64,000 bases of DNA, taken from contig JBCBUL010000011.1 in assembly GCA_039818165.1 (NCBI GenBank), positions 1-64,000 of the forward strand. The letters are read 5' to 3'. The translations under genes and the position numbers were made by a program. The stretch is from UBA5336 sp039818165. Lineage in GTDB: Bacteria; Pseudomonadota; Alphaproteobacteria; Caulobacterales; Hyphomonadaceae. Shown in pieces: positions 42,784 through 51,622 of this stretch (the first letter of the stretch is position 1; every line of letters starts with the position of its first letter). A model generated the notes under the pieces. The model did not search any database and had not been told where the DNA came from. It saw nothing but the letters and a program-made list of their open reading frames with translations.

Positions 42784-43653
42784 ATGGCGAGAGTAGCATT
42801 TCTGGGCCTTGGGGCGATGGGTGGACCCATGGCTGGACACCTCTCCAAACGCGGCCATCGCGTGACGGTCTGGAACCGCACCGCCGCAAAAGCAGAAACC
42901 TGGACCCAGAAATACAAAGGGCATAGCGAAACCGAACCAGCCGCGGCGGTGTTTGGCAGCGAGTTTGTGTTCATGTGCTTGGGAGATGACCCGGATGTTG
43001 AAACAGTCTTCAGCGCCATAGAACCGTCGCTTGGAGGCGGCATGGTGGTTGTCGACCATACAACGGCAAGTGCGGGCCTTGCGCGCAGCCTCTACACAAG
43101 ATCGAAATCCGTCGGCGCTGCCTTCCTGGATGCTCCCATTTCCGGCGGTGAAGCGGGCGCGCAAAAAGGCGTCCTGACCGTCATGTGCGGCGGGGATCAA
43201 ATGGCGTTTGAGAAGGCGCGCCCTGTGATGGACGCTTATTCAAGCCGGATGACACGCATCGGGGACAGCGGAGCCGGGCAGTTGGCAAAATCTGTCAATC
43301 AAATCTGCATCGCGGGCATTCTGCAGGGTCTGTCGGAAGGGCTCGCCTTCGCGGAAGACGCAGGATTGGACATTCATACGGTGGTTGAGGCGATCTCAGG
43401 CGGCGCAGCGCAAAGTTGGCAGATGGAAAACCGATCTTCGACAATGGCAAAACGGGAATTCGACTTTGGTTTTGCTGTGGACTGGATGCGGAAAGATCTC
43501 AGAATTGCACTGCATGCCGCCAGAGAAACGGGGTCGTCTCTCCCTGTGACTGCGCTGGTCGATCAATTCTATGCTGACGTTCAGTCTGCAGGGGGCGGTC
43601 GCTGGGATACGTCATCCCTGATCACGCGACTGCAGGACAAGTCCAAGGCATGA
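42784..43653 (+). CDS. Beta-hydroxyacid dehydrogenase (HIBADH family)
   Basis: A 289-residue NAD(P)-dependent oxidoreductase such as 3-hydroxyisobutyrate dehydrogenase, tartronate semialdehyde reductase or glyoxylate/succinic-semialdehyde reductase. The dinucleotide site is FLGLGAMGGPMAGHL (residues 6-20), followed by R/N at VWNRTAAKAE; substrate motifs DAPISGGEAGA and GDSGAGQLAKSVNQI hold the catalytic Ser/Gly region and lysine. The binding loop residues NRT suggest NADP preference, though this is inference. It overlaps the DUF389 gene by four bases. Confidence 0.85.
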   Translation: MARVAFLGLGAMGGPMAGHLSKRGHRVTVWNRTAAKAETWTQKYKGHSETEPAAAVFGSEFVFMCLGDDPDVETVFSAIEPSLGGGMVVVDHTTASAGLARSLYTRSKSVGAAFLDAPISGGEAGAQKGVLTVMCGGDQMAFEKARPVMDAYSSRMTRIGDSGAGQLAKSVNQICIAGILQGLSEGLAFAEDAGLDIHTVVEAISGGAAQSWQMENRSSTMAKREFDFGFAVDWMRKDLRIALHAARETGSSLPVTALVDQFYADVQSAGGGRWDTSSLITRLQDKSKA

Positions 43654-44650
43654 GGCGGCTGGAAGTTCATCTCAAAGAGGGCGATGCCTTTGACGCCGTC
43701 ATACGGGCAGTGAAACACTTCGACCCCATTGACTATTCAATCGTTCAGCCGGAGCAGGACAATCGCAGACTGATCAATGTACTGGTGCGCGATGGCGCCA
43801 GTCAGGAATTGGTGGATGCGATCCAATCCACGTTGGAAAGCGAACGCGACTGGCGCCTCAATGTCATCGCCGTTGAAGCATCGCTGCCAAATCTCCAAAC
43901 CAGTACTAACGGGAAGGAAGAGCGCAATACACAAGCGACCCGCGAGGAAATCCTGCTCGATATCGGCAAGGCCGCTGTGTTTGACCGCGACTTTGCAATT
44001 CTTGTTGTGCTCTCAACAGTCGTGGCAGCTGTCGGAATGAACTCAGGCAGTGTGGCCGGCGTGATTGGCGCCATGGTGATCGCACCCTTGCTCGGCCCGA
44101 TCCTCGCATTTGCCATGGGGGCAGCGCTTGGCGACATCGGCCTCATCAAGCAATCCGGCGTAACTCTTTTGAGCGGAATCGCCATTGCGCTTCTGAGCGG
44201 GCTTGCCCTCGCATTTGTGGTTCCGATCGACCTCTCCAGTACGGAGCTTACGAGCCGTGCCGAGGTCCGCCTGGACGCTGTGGCGTTGGCACTTTCGGCG
44301 GGCGGGGCAGCGGCGCTGAGCGTCGCGAAAGGGCAGGGCTCAGGTCTTGTCGGCGTGATGGTGGCAGCCGCGCTGTTACCGCCAGGGGCCGCGATGGGGC
44401 TCTTCCTGGGATCAGGGGAGATTGAATTGGGTGCGCGCGCAGGCCTGCTACTGACACTGAACGTCGCGTGTTTGGTTCTTGGGGCTTAATAACATTCCGC
44501 TTGCGGAAAATCCAGCCTCGCAAATGGATCGAACAGCAAAACGCGGCCGTCGCCATTCGTGTGAACATGGCCTCCTGGATTGCCTGCCTGCTTATCGCGG
44601 GCGCGATGATAGTCTATTTTGATCTTGGCACCCGGATAGAGCTTCCCTAG
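43650..44650 (+). pseudogene. DUF389/TIGR00341 membrane protein with a 1-base frameshift
   Basis: A hydrophobic membrane protein of the DUF389 family. The first frame (43650-44489) gives 279 residues: a soluble N-terminal domain (about 1-105) and five or six helices, with GSVAGVIGAMVIAPLLGPILAFAMG and VMVAAALLPPGAAMGLFLGSG as core motifs. It stops with LNVACLVLGA. The expected C-terminal piece (LITFRLRKIQPRKWIEQ, then a last membrane helix) continues in the -1-shifted frame to 44650. Adding one G to the run of four G at 44481-44484 restores one reading frame of 333 residues. It is either a real lesion, a sequencing error in a homopolymer, or a programmed shift. It lies 4 bases into the end of the dehydrogenase gene and its restored end overlaps the convergent ligase stop at CTAG. 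Confidence 0.75.
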
Positions 44651-46266
44651 GCCTCGGCCAGTTCGCGGGCCTTGCGTTGGATTGCTCCATAATCGAGCTT
44701 TCCGGTTCCCAGAACCGGGATTTCATCGACCAGGAAAATCTTCTTCGGCACAGATAGCTCAGCCACGCCATGGTTCTGGGCCCAGGCTATAATGTCTGCT
44801 CGATTCGCATCGGGACACTCTGAAAGCAGAACGACCTGCTCTCCCTTGCGCGGATCGGGCAAAGTGGCTGCCGCATGCATGAAATCGGGCCAGATCGCGC
44901 TGGCGCAGTTCTCTACGACGGCCAGAGATACCATTTCTCCGCCGATTTTGGCAAATCGCTTTACGCGGCCTTTGATCCTGATGAAGCCATCAGTGTCTAT
45001 TGAAACAATGTCTCCGGTGTCATGCCAGCCATCCTCAGGCGTTTCCAGAACGCCCGGATTTGATGCCCGCAGATAGCCGGACATGATGTTCGGCCCGCGG
45101 ATCCTCAAACGTCCGCCATCTTCGATGCCCTCCACGGGCACAAGATCGTACTCCATATCGGACATCAAACACCCAACCGTGCCGGGCTTGTTCTTTTCCC
45201 ATTGGTTGGCCGCAACAACCGGGGCCGCTTCGGTTGCGCCGTATCCTTCAAGTATCTCGATCTGAAACTTCTTGCGCACCAATTGGCGCGTTTCATCTCT
45301 CACGCGCTCTGCGCCGCACACCGCCAGTCTCACGGAGCTGAGGTCATCCTCGCCGCCTGCCCGGGCGTACTGGGAGATGAACGTATCGGTCGCCAGCAAT
45401 ATGGTCGCCTGGGTGGATTTGATTCTCTTTGCGATTTCCCTGGGCTGGAGTGGTGTCGGGTGGAATATGGCTTTCACCCCAGCAACGATCGGCAAGATGG
45501 CGCCGACGGTGAGCCCAAAACAGTGAAATGTCGGAAGCGGATTGAATACGCTGTCTTTGTCGCTGCTCAGGCCGATATGAGCACGCACCTGTTCCACGTT
45601 CGCCAGGACATTTTCGTGGCTCAGAACAACGCCCTTGGGATCGCCTTCGGTCCCGGATGTAAACAGGACGACGCCGGGTCGGTCATGACGGACCTTGGTC
45701 TGGAAGAGGCCCGGAGCGAGCGGGCCCAGCCCACCAGCGGCTTTTTCCGAAAGGCCCATATTTTCCCGAATGTCTTCGAGATAGACGATCTGTGCACTTT
45801 CAGCGAGGTCGTCGATCAAGGGATGAAGTTCACCAAGGTCGATAAACTTACGCGCAGTGATGATCGTCTTGGCTTCAGACGCCTTCAGTGCCGATTTGAT
45901 ATTTTTGCTTCCAGCCGTGAAATTGAGCATGGCAGGTACACGCCCATAGGCTGACAAGCCAAAGAAGGCGAGCACCGCCCCGATCCCTGTGGGCAGCAAA
46001 ACACCAACGTTCTCACCCTTCGCCGTTGTCTTCTTGAAGGCAGCACCAAGGGCCAGCGCACCGCGCACAATCGTCGCGTAATCAAAGGATGTACCATCCC
46101 CATCAACTACCGCTACCGTTTTGTTTCCATACTGTTTTCGCGCCCGAAGCAGCGCAGAGAACAGATCCGTCTTCGAGCGCCGGGGCTCGTAGCGGACCGG
46201 CGACGGAATGTCCATATCCAGCGTTTCAGCGTGATTGGTTTCGGAATCGGGTGTGGTCTGGAGCAT
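44647..46266 (-). CDS. AMP-dependent acyl-CoA/acyl-ACP ligase (Aas-like ligase domain)
   Basis: A 539-residue adenylate-forming enzyme. The nucleotide loop LFTSGTEGDPKGVVLSHENV and the second motif EGYGATEAAPVV are clear; the hinge region is DGWHDTGDIVSIDTDGF and the catalytic lysine is near VLGTGKLDYGAI. Overall it resembles the ligase half of Aas (acyl-ACP synthetase/2-acylglycerophosphoethanolamine acyltransferase), but the acyltransferase half is missing and no partner gene lies beside it. Its substrate is probably a fatty acid. It is convergent with the DUF389 gene and divergent from lipA. Confidence 0.85.
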   Translation of the reverse strand: MLQTTPDSETNHAETLDMDIPSPVRYEPRRSKTDLFSALLRARKQYGNKTVAVVDGDGTSFDYATIVRGALALGAAFKKTTAKGENVGVLLPTGIGAVLAFFGLSAYGRVPAMLNFTAGSKNIKSALKASEAKTIITARKFIDLGELHPLIDDLAESAQIVYLEDIRENMGLSEKAAGGLGPLAPGLFQTKVRHDRPGVVLFTSGTEGDPKGVVLSHENVLANVEQVRAHIGLSSDKDSVFNPLPTFHCFGLTVGAILPIVAGVKAIFHPTPLQPREIAKRIKSTQATILLATDTFISQYARAGGEDDLSSVRLAVCGAERVRDETRQLVRKKFQIEILEGYGATEAAPVVAANQWEKNKPGTVGCLMSDMEYDLVPVEGIEDGGRLRIRGPNIMSGYLRASNPGVLETPEDGWHDTGDIVSIDTDGFIRIKGRVKRFAKIGGEMVSLAVVENCASAIWPDFMHAAATLPDPRKGEQVVLLSECPDANRADIIAWAQNHGVAELSVPKKIFLVDEIPVLGTGKLDYGAIQRKARELAEA

Positions 46267-46368
46267 AGTGATGGCAACGTAATGGCTTGCGCGTCCGGTG
46301 CAATTGGCCGCGCGGTGGAGAGGCGATCATGGCTTGATGCCTAGTAGAGAAGCGTCCATTTATCGCCC

Positions 46369-47331
46369 ATGGCAACACTTCTTGATACCACCGGCGCTGC
46401 AAAAAAACACCGCCATCCAGAAAAACGAAATCGGCCAGACACCCCGGTGCTGCGCAAGCCAGACTGGATTCGCGTTAAGGCACCGACGTCGAAAGGGTAT
46501 CTCGAGACCCGCGATATCGTGAAATCCAAAGGCCTCGTCACGGTTTGTGAGGAAGCAGGCTGTCCGAACATGGGCGAGTGTTGGGACAAGAAGCACGCCA
46601 CCATGATGATCATGGGAGAGACCTGCACCCGTGCTTGCAGTTTCTGCAATGTATCGACCGGGAAACCGCTCCCCCTCGACACCGATGAACCCCGCCGGGT
46701 CGCCGAAGCGGTCGCAGAGATGGGCCTCCAGCACGTGGTCATCACGTCGGTGGATCGAGATGATCTGGACGACGGCGGCGCGATGCACTTCGTTCACACG
46801 ATCGAATCCATTCGCGCAGCTGCGCCAGAAACCACAATCGAGATCCTGACACCGGATTTCCTTCGAAAGGATGGCGCTGAGAACGCGGTGATTGACGCCC
46901 GCCCGGACGTGTTCAACCACAATCTGGAAACCGTGCCGCGGCTTTACCTCTCCATCCGTCCCGGCGCGCGATACTATCATTCTTTGCGATTGCTTGAGCG
47001 AGTGAAACAGCGCGACGCCAGCCAGTTCACGAAATCAGGCCTTATGGTGGGTCTCGGCGAAACCAAAGAGGAAGTCATGCAGGTCATGGATGATATGCGC
47101 TCTGCTGGCATCGATTTCCTGACCATCGGCCAGTATCTGCAGCCCACTCGCAAACATGCAGCAGTGGACCGGTTCGTCACCCCGGAAGAATTCGCATCGT
47201 ATGAAGAGATCGCCCGGTCCAAAGGTTTTCTTATGGTTTCAGCGTCGCCGCTCACGCGGTCGAGCTACCATGCCGGCGAGGATTTCGCGCGCCTTCGCGC
47301 CGCAAGAGACGCGCAAATCAAATCGGCCTGA
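46369..47331 (+). CDS. lipA: Lipoyl synthase
   Basis: A 320-residue radical-SAM enzyme that inserts two sulfurs into octanoyl lipoyl domains. Two iron-sulfur sites are complete: the auxiliary cluster cysteines C60, C65 and C71 (CEEAGCPNMGEC) and the SAM cluster C86, C90 and C93 (CTRACSFC). The serine ligand near the C-terminus is in RSSYHAGEDF. ATG 46369 is preceded by a weak site. It is followed after six bases by ratA, as in many alphaproteobacteria. Confidence 0.95.
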   Translation: MATLLDTTGAAKKHRHPEKRNRPDTPVLRKPDWIRVKAPTSKGYLETRDIVKSKGLVTVCEEAGCPNMGECWDKKHATMMIMGETCTRACSFCNVSTGKPLPLDTDEPRRVAEAVAEMGLQHVVITSVDRDDLDDGGAMHFVHTIESIRAAAPETTIEILTPDFLRKDGAENAVIDARPDVFNHNLETVPRLYLSIRPGARYYHSLRLLERVKQRDASQFTKSGLMVGLGETKEEVMQVMDDMRSAGIDFLTIGQYLQPTRKHAAVDRFVTPEEFASYEEIARSKGFLMVSASPLTRSSYHAGEDFARLRAARDAQIKSA

Positions 47332-47337
47332 CGCACC

Positions 47338-47790
47338 ATGCCGCGCTACACGACCACGCTGACCGTGCCCCACACACCGGCAAACCTTTTCACTCTGGTC
47401 AGCGATATTCGCAGGTACCCAGAATTTATCCGGTGGATCCAGTCCATGTCCGTGAGCGGCGAGCGAAGCGACGGCCCCGTGCGGCATTGTCTGGGTGAGG
47501 CGTCCGTTGGTTTTCGGGGATTTTCGGAGCGATTTGCGACCACCGTCGAGGCCAATGAAGCTCAAGGCACCGTGGAAGCCAATTTGGTCCGTGGTCCGTT
47601 CAAACACTTGAAGAACCATTGGCGCTTCACGCCAGCGGAGACTGGCACTGAAATCGCGTTCGAAATTGATTACGAGTTCAGTAATTTCATCTTGAGACTG
47701 CTCGCGAAGAACAACTTCCAGCCCGCCGTCGATAAGATCATGGGCGCCTTTCTTGCCGAAGCTGACAGGCGTTACCAGCGGGTTGGCTAA
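47338..47790 (+). CDS. ratA: RatA/Coq10-type START-domain protein
   Basis: A 150-residue SRPBCC (START-like) protein. The start MPRYTTTLTVPHTPANLFTLVSDIRRYPEFIRW is the family signature, followed by NFILRLLAKNNFQPAVDKIMGAF. In E. coli RatA inhibits 70S assembly; the eukaryotic homologue Coq10 binds quinone, and the alphaproteobacterial version next to lipA is likely to act in quinone handling (inference). It is convergent with pncC, their stops overlapping at CTAA. Confidence 0.9.
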   Translation: MPRYTTTLTVPHTPANLFTLVSDIRRYPEFIRWIQSMSVSGERSDGPVRHCLGEASVGFRGFSERFATTVEANEAQGTVEANLVRGPFKHLKNHWRFTPAETGTEIAFEIDYEFSNFILRLLAKNNFQPAVDKIMGAFLAEADRRYQRVG

Positions 47791-48278
47791 GCGATCTGTT
47801 GCGCGATCAGGTCCAGCGCCACGTCGAGACTAAGCCGGCGAACTTCGCTTCGCCCGATATCACCGAACTGACGCATCTCGTGAATGACGGCGCGGTTTTC
47901 CCGGGCGCACCCGAAGTGCACAGTTCCAACGGGTTTCATGGGTGTTCCGCCGCCTGGGCCAGCGATTCCCGTGATGGCTATGGAGATATTCGCGCGGCTC
48001 TGCTCAAGCGCACCCTCCGCCATCATGCGGGCAACAGGTTCTGAGACCGCTCCATAGTCGGCCAGAATATCCCCAGCCACGCCCAAAACATCGGCTTTCG
48101 CACGATTTGAATAGGTGACGAAGCCCCGCTCAAAAACGTCCGACGACCCGGCAATTTCAGTGAACAAACCACCGAGAAGACCACCGGTGCAACTTTCTGC
48201 TGTTACAATCTTGAGGCGCGCTGCCCGAGCGTCATCCAGAAGCAGCATGGCTTTGTTCATAAGTGCTGTTTCAAACAT
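47787..48278 (-). CDS. pncC: Nicotinamide-nucleotide amidase (CinA C-terminal domain)
   Basis: A 163-residue deamidase that converts nicotinamide mononucleotide to nicotinate mononucleotide in NAD salvage. The signatures are TAESCTGGLLGGLFTEIAGSSDVFERGFVTYSN (catalytic Ser and Lys-type residues in ESCTGG) and ITGIAGPGGGTPMKPVGTVHFG. ATG 48278 has AGGACC just upstream and fits better than TTG 48293. It is a stand-alone domain without the N-terminal COG1058 part. The gene begins right after ispDF on the same strand. Confidence 0.9.
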   Translation of the reverse strand: MFETALMNKAMLLLDDARAARLKIVTAESCTGGLLGGLFTEIAGSSDVFERGFVTYSNRAKADVLGVAGDILADYGAVSEPVARMMAEGALEQSRANISIAITGIAGPGGGTPMKPVGTVHFGCARENRAVIHEMRQFGDIGRSEVRRLSLDVALDLIAQQIA

Positions 48279-48293
48279 AACCCGGTCCTGCAA

Positions 48294-49445
48294 TCAGCGT
48301 AGTAGTTTAGAGAGCACGACGGCAGCCTGAGCAGCAATCCCCTCTCGCCGCCCCGTAAAGCCCAGCCCTTCTGTCGTAGTTGCCTTAATGCTCACCTGAT
48401 CAATCGATATCCCTAGAATGTCTGCCGTCTTCGCGCGCATGGCCTCTCGGTGGGGTTTAACCTTGGGTGCCTCGCAAATAATCGTCAAATCGCAATTGGA
48501 GATGCCAAAGCCGCGCTCTGCCGTCAGGGCGACAGCCTTACGCAAAAAGACTTCCGATGCGGCGCCCGCCCACTTCGGATCTGACGGTGGGAAATGGTCT
48601 CCAATGTCGCCCGAGGCCAACGCGCCGAGGATTGAATCGGTCAGCGCGTGCCAGGCAACATCAGCATCGGAATGGCCCTGTAGCTTGGCGTCGTGGGGAA
48701 TAATCACACCGCACAGGATTACACCATCGCCTGGCTCAAACGCGTGAACATCGAACCCCGTTCCCATACGCACAGTCGTGTTCCCCGCGATCATCGCTTC
48801 GATCCTTTTGAAGTCCTCTGGATAAGTAACTTTGGAGAGACTTTCACTCCCGTCTACGAGGGATAGCCGTCCGCCAATCTGCTTAACAGCTGCAAGGTCA
48901 TCAACCACACTATCGTCTGATGCGTCCAATGCCTGCTCAATGAGATCCAGAGCGAACCCCTGAGGGGTCTGGACTCGCCACAAGTCGGAACGATCAATGT
49001 TCTGTAGCGTGTCGCGCGACGCACGCTTCAATGCGTCAACGACCGGCAAAGCAGGCGCGACGCCATCAGCACGCGACAACGCCTCTAGCAGTCGATCTAT
49101 GATGCCATCCGTTAGTCCGGGCCGCGCGGCATCGTGGATCAGCACATGGGTAGCCAAATCGCCAGCACCAGAATCGCGAATGGCTCTCAGTCCGGCCTTT
49201 ACGGAAGCCGCACGGGTATCCCCGCCGGCCACTAGCGTCGTGGCGCTGGGAAAGGCTTTTCCGTAGCGCTCAATTTCGAGCGCCGGAACGACCAACACGG
49301 TTTCGGAAATCTGCGCGTGGCCGAGAAAGACATCCAAGCTCCAGGACAACATCGGCTTGCCGCCCAGAGGCACCAATTGCTTGGGCAGTTCGCCACCAGC
49401 ACGCTGACCGGATCCTGCGGCGACAATGATGGCGGCTGTTTTCAT
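48294..49445 (-). CDS. ispDF: Bifunctional IspD/IspF isoprenoid enzyme
   Basis: A 383-residue fusion of 2-C-methyl-D-erythritol 4-phosphate cytidylyltransferase and 2-C-methyl-D-erythritol 2,4-cyclodiphosphate synthase of the MEP pathway. IspD part: IIVAAGSGQRAGGELPKQ, IHDAARPGL (residues 1-225). IspF part (about 226-383): GTGFDVHAFEPGDGVILCG with the zinc ligand histidine, GHSDADVAWHAL, GDIGDHFPPSDPKWAGA and IKATTTEGLGFTGRREGIAA. The fusion is common in alphaproteobacteria. The start used is ATG 49445; two earlier in-frame ATG codons remain possible. It is divergent from dusB. Confidence 0.95.
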   Translation of the reverse strand: MKTAAIIVAAGSGQRAGGELPKQLVPLGGKPMLSWSLDVFLGHAQISETVLVVPALEIERYGKAFPSATTLVAGGDTRAASVKAGLRAIRDSGAGDLATHVLIHDAARPGLTDGIIDRLLEALSRADGVAPALPVVDALKRASRDTLQNIDRSDLWRVQTPQGFALDLIEQALDASDDSVVDDLAAVKQIGGRLSLVDGSESLSKVTYPEDFKRIEAMIAGNTTVRMGTGFDVHAFEPGDGVILCGVIIPHDAKLQGHSDADVAWHALTDSILGALASGDIGDHFPPSDPKWAGAASEVFLRKAVALTAERGFGISNCDLTIICEAPKVKPHREAMRAKTADILGISIDQVSIKATTTEGLGFTGRREGIAAQAAVVLSKLLR

Positions 49446-49549
49446 GGGGTGAGCCATAATCCGATGCCACATTCATGCCCAGCCCTTTACCAGAGAGTTT
49501 TCCGGTGCGAGTGCCTGACAATTGTGCAGCAAGGCGCTATCAGAGACAA

Positions 49550-50551
49550 ATGAGAGCAGAGCATTCCTCACAACTGCCAGCGCGCGCCTGGCTCGCGCCC
49601 ATGTCCGGCTCAACTGATGCCCCGTTCCGGCGGCAGGCCGCCAAATTTGGCGCGAAGGCAGTTGTTTCGGAAATGGTTGCCGGGGAGTCCTTGGTCGCTG
49701 GGCGACCAGATGTGGTTCGCCGCACGTGTCGCCACGATGGGGGCGGGCCGTGGATTGTCCAATTGGCCGCGCGACGGCCAGAAGATATGAAAGTCGGCGC
49801 CGTACTCCTGAGGGATGCTGGCGTTGATATCATTGACATAAATATGGGCTGTCCCGCAAAACAGGTTACCGGTGGTCAATCGGGGTCAGCGCTAATGCGC
49901 GATCTTGATTTGGCCGCTCAGATTATCGACGCGGCAATGGAAGGCGCAAATGGCACGCCTGTTTCCCTCAAAATGCGCCTGGGCTGGGACCACAATTCCC
50001 TGAACGCCCCGCAGCTTGCAGAAATTGCGCAACGGCTCGGCGTTTGCTGGGTCGCGGTTCACGGCCGCACACGTTGTATGTTTTATAAAGGCGAGGCGGA
50101 CTGGGCAGCGATCGCGCCGACGGTGAATGCCGTCCAGGTGCCTGTGATCGCGAATGGCGACATTGGAAGCACCGACGATGCTCGCACAGCAGAACACCTT
50201 TCAGGCGCCAGAGCTGTCATGATCGGACGCTCAGCCATGGGTCGACCATGGCTTGTCGGGCAGGTCGAAGCCGAACTGAATGGTGACACGTTTCATATGC
50301 CCAGCCTTGCCAGACAATTTGAGAGCCTCGCCGAGCAAATAGAAGACAGCGTCGAGCTCTACGGAACACGTCTCGGCATAAGGATTGTCCGGAAACACAT
50401 CTCCGCTGCAATTGATCATCTCGAAATCGCGATGGATCCGATGGTGCGCCGATCGCTCCGGTCTGAGCTTTGCCAGATCGGCGAGGTTCCAGCGCTGTTG
50501 TCCGCTTTGGGTGATGTTTATGCAGGACGCATAGGACGTTGCGCCGCCTAG
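49550..50551 (+). CDS. dusB: tRNA-dihydrouridine synthase DusB
   Basis: A 333-residue flavin enzyme that reduces uridine in tRNA D-loops. Motifs: WLAPMSGSTDAPFRR, NMGCPAKQVTGGQSGSALM (the catalytic cysteine region), MRLGW and VHGRTRCMFYKGEADW, and ANGDIGS. ATG 49550 is preferred, as the 25-residue extension from 49475 is poorly conserved-looking. It lies two bases upstream of ntrB, the arrangement dusB-ntrB-ntrC known in many alphaproteobacteria. Confidence 0.9.
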   Translation: MRAEHSSQLPARAWLAPMSGSTDAPFRRQAAKFGAKAVVSEMVAGESLVAGRPDVVRRTCRHDGGGPWIVQLAARRPEDMKVGAVLLRDAGVDIIDINMGCPAKQVTGGQSGSALMRDLDLAAQIIDAAMEGANGTPVSLKMRLGWDHNSLNAPQLAEIAQRLGVCWVAVHGRTRCMFYKGEADWAAIAPTVNAVQVPVIANGDIGSTDDARTAEHLSGARAVMIGRSAMGRPWLVGQVEAELNGDTFHMPSLARQFESLAEQIEDSVELYGTRLGIRIVRKHISAAIDHLEIAMDPMVRRSLRSELCQIGEVPALLSALGDVYAGRIGRCAA

Positions 50552-50553
50552 TT

Positions 50554-51621
50554 ATGTCTTCCACCACATCGCCCCCACTCACCGCACTGTCTGACCAGGC
50601 GCCCGTCGCCCTCATAGCGCTGTCTGAATCCGACACGATACGCGATACCAACCAAGCCGCCGAAGCTCTTTTCGGGGTGTCGCGGCGAAGGCTGGTCGGT
50701 GGTCAGCTCGACGAGCTCATCGTGAATCCAGAAGAAATTCTATCGCTCACGCATCATGCCAGGATCAACAGCACGGACACGGCTGCACCTGAAGTCCGCC
50801 TGAAGCCGAAGGGCCTTGTGGATGAACTGACTGCGATAGTGAGGGTCCGTTGGTTCCAGTCTGGGGAACTTGTTCTGGCAATCAGCCCTACACTGTCTCG
50901 CGAAGCACCTGATCCCGTTGTGGGGGTCGCCAGTTTCGGCAGGATTCTCGGGCACGAAATAAAGAACCCGCTGGCGGGCATCTCGGGCGCGGCGCAACTC
51001 TTGTTGCGACAAGCCAAGCCCTCACAGCGGGAACTGTTGTCTCTCATATGCGAAGAATCCGGTCGCATTGAGCGCCTGATCAACAGGCTTTCGGCCTTCG
51101 AGTTGTTTTCAGCACCGCAACTGGAGACAATGAACATCCACGAGACGTTGGACCGGGTTGTAGCAATGGAGGAGGCCGCATTTGACGGCCAACTCAACTT
51201 TGTGCGCCGCTACGATCCATCTCTGCCGGACATACTGGGCGATAAGGATCATCTGCACGAGGCGTTTCAGAACATCATTCGCAATGCGATCGAGGCCGCC
51301 CTGCAAAACGTCTCCGACCGCCCTGCAGTTGTTGAAGTTCGTACGGCGTTTGAATCTCGCTTCGCGCGTCGCAGCGCCGACAACAATCGTGGCCTTCGCA
51401 GGGCACTTCGTGTCGATGTCTTTGACAGCGGAACAGGCCCGCCAGATGAAAACGCAAAAGCGCTGTTTGAAGCGTTTAACAGTTCGAAATCAGCGGGACG
51501 CGGGCTTGGCCTCACAGTTGTGAAAGAAGTCCTGACAGCCCATTCGGGGCACGTCACCCTCGATACAAACTCCCAGGGCACTTTGGTGTCTGTGTTCTTG
51601 CCCATTGGCCGGAAGGAATAG
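50554..51621 (+). CDS. ntrB: Nitrogen regulation histidine kinase NtrB
   Basis: A 355-residue soluble sensor kinase without a membrane segment. An N-terminal PAS domain (SESDTIRDTNQAAEALFGVSRRRL, about 20-110) is followed by the phosphoacceptor box LGHEIKNPLAGISGAAQLLLRQ (about residue 132) and an HATPase domain with N-box (NIIRNAIEAAL), G1 (DSGTGPPDEN) and G2 (SAGRGLGLTVVKEV). Input is expected from PII proteins reporting nitrogen status. The ATG 50554 is two bases after dusB, and the next gene ntrC starts just after its stop. Confidence 0.9.
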   Translation: MSSTTSPPLTALSDQAPVALIALSESDTIRDTNQAAEALFGVSRRRLVGGQLDELIVNPEEILSLTHHARINSTDTAAPEVRLKPKGLVDELTAIVRVRWFQSGELVLAISPTLSREAPDPVVGVASFGRILGHEIKNPLAGISGAAQLLLRQAKPSQRELLSLICEESGRIERLINRLSAFELFSAPQLETMNIHETLDRVVAMEEAAFDGQLNFVRRYDPSLPDILGDKDHLHEAFQNIIRNAIEAALQNVSDRPAVVEVRTAFESRFARRSADNNRGLRRALRVDVFDSGTGPPDENAKALFEAFNSSKSAGRGLGLTVVKEVLTAHSGHVTLDTNSQGTLVSVFLPIGRKE

Positions 51622-51622
51622 C

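Noticed and set aside
45202..45954. Plus-strand ORF of 250 codons opposite the acyl ligase
   Set aside because: Antisense to a well-supported adenylate-forming enzyme with clear motifs.
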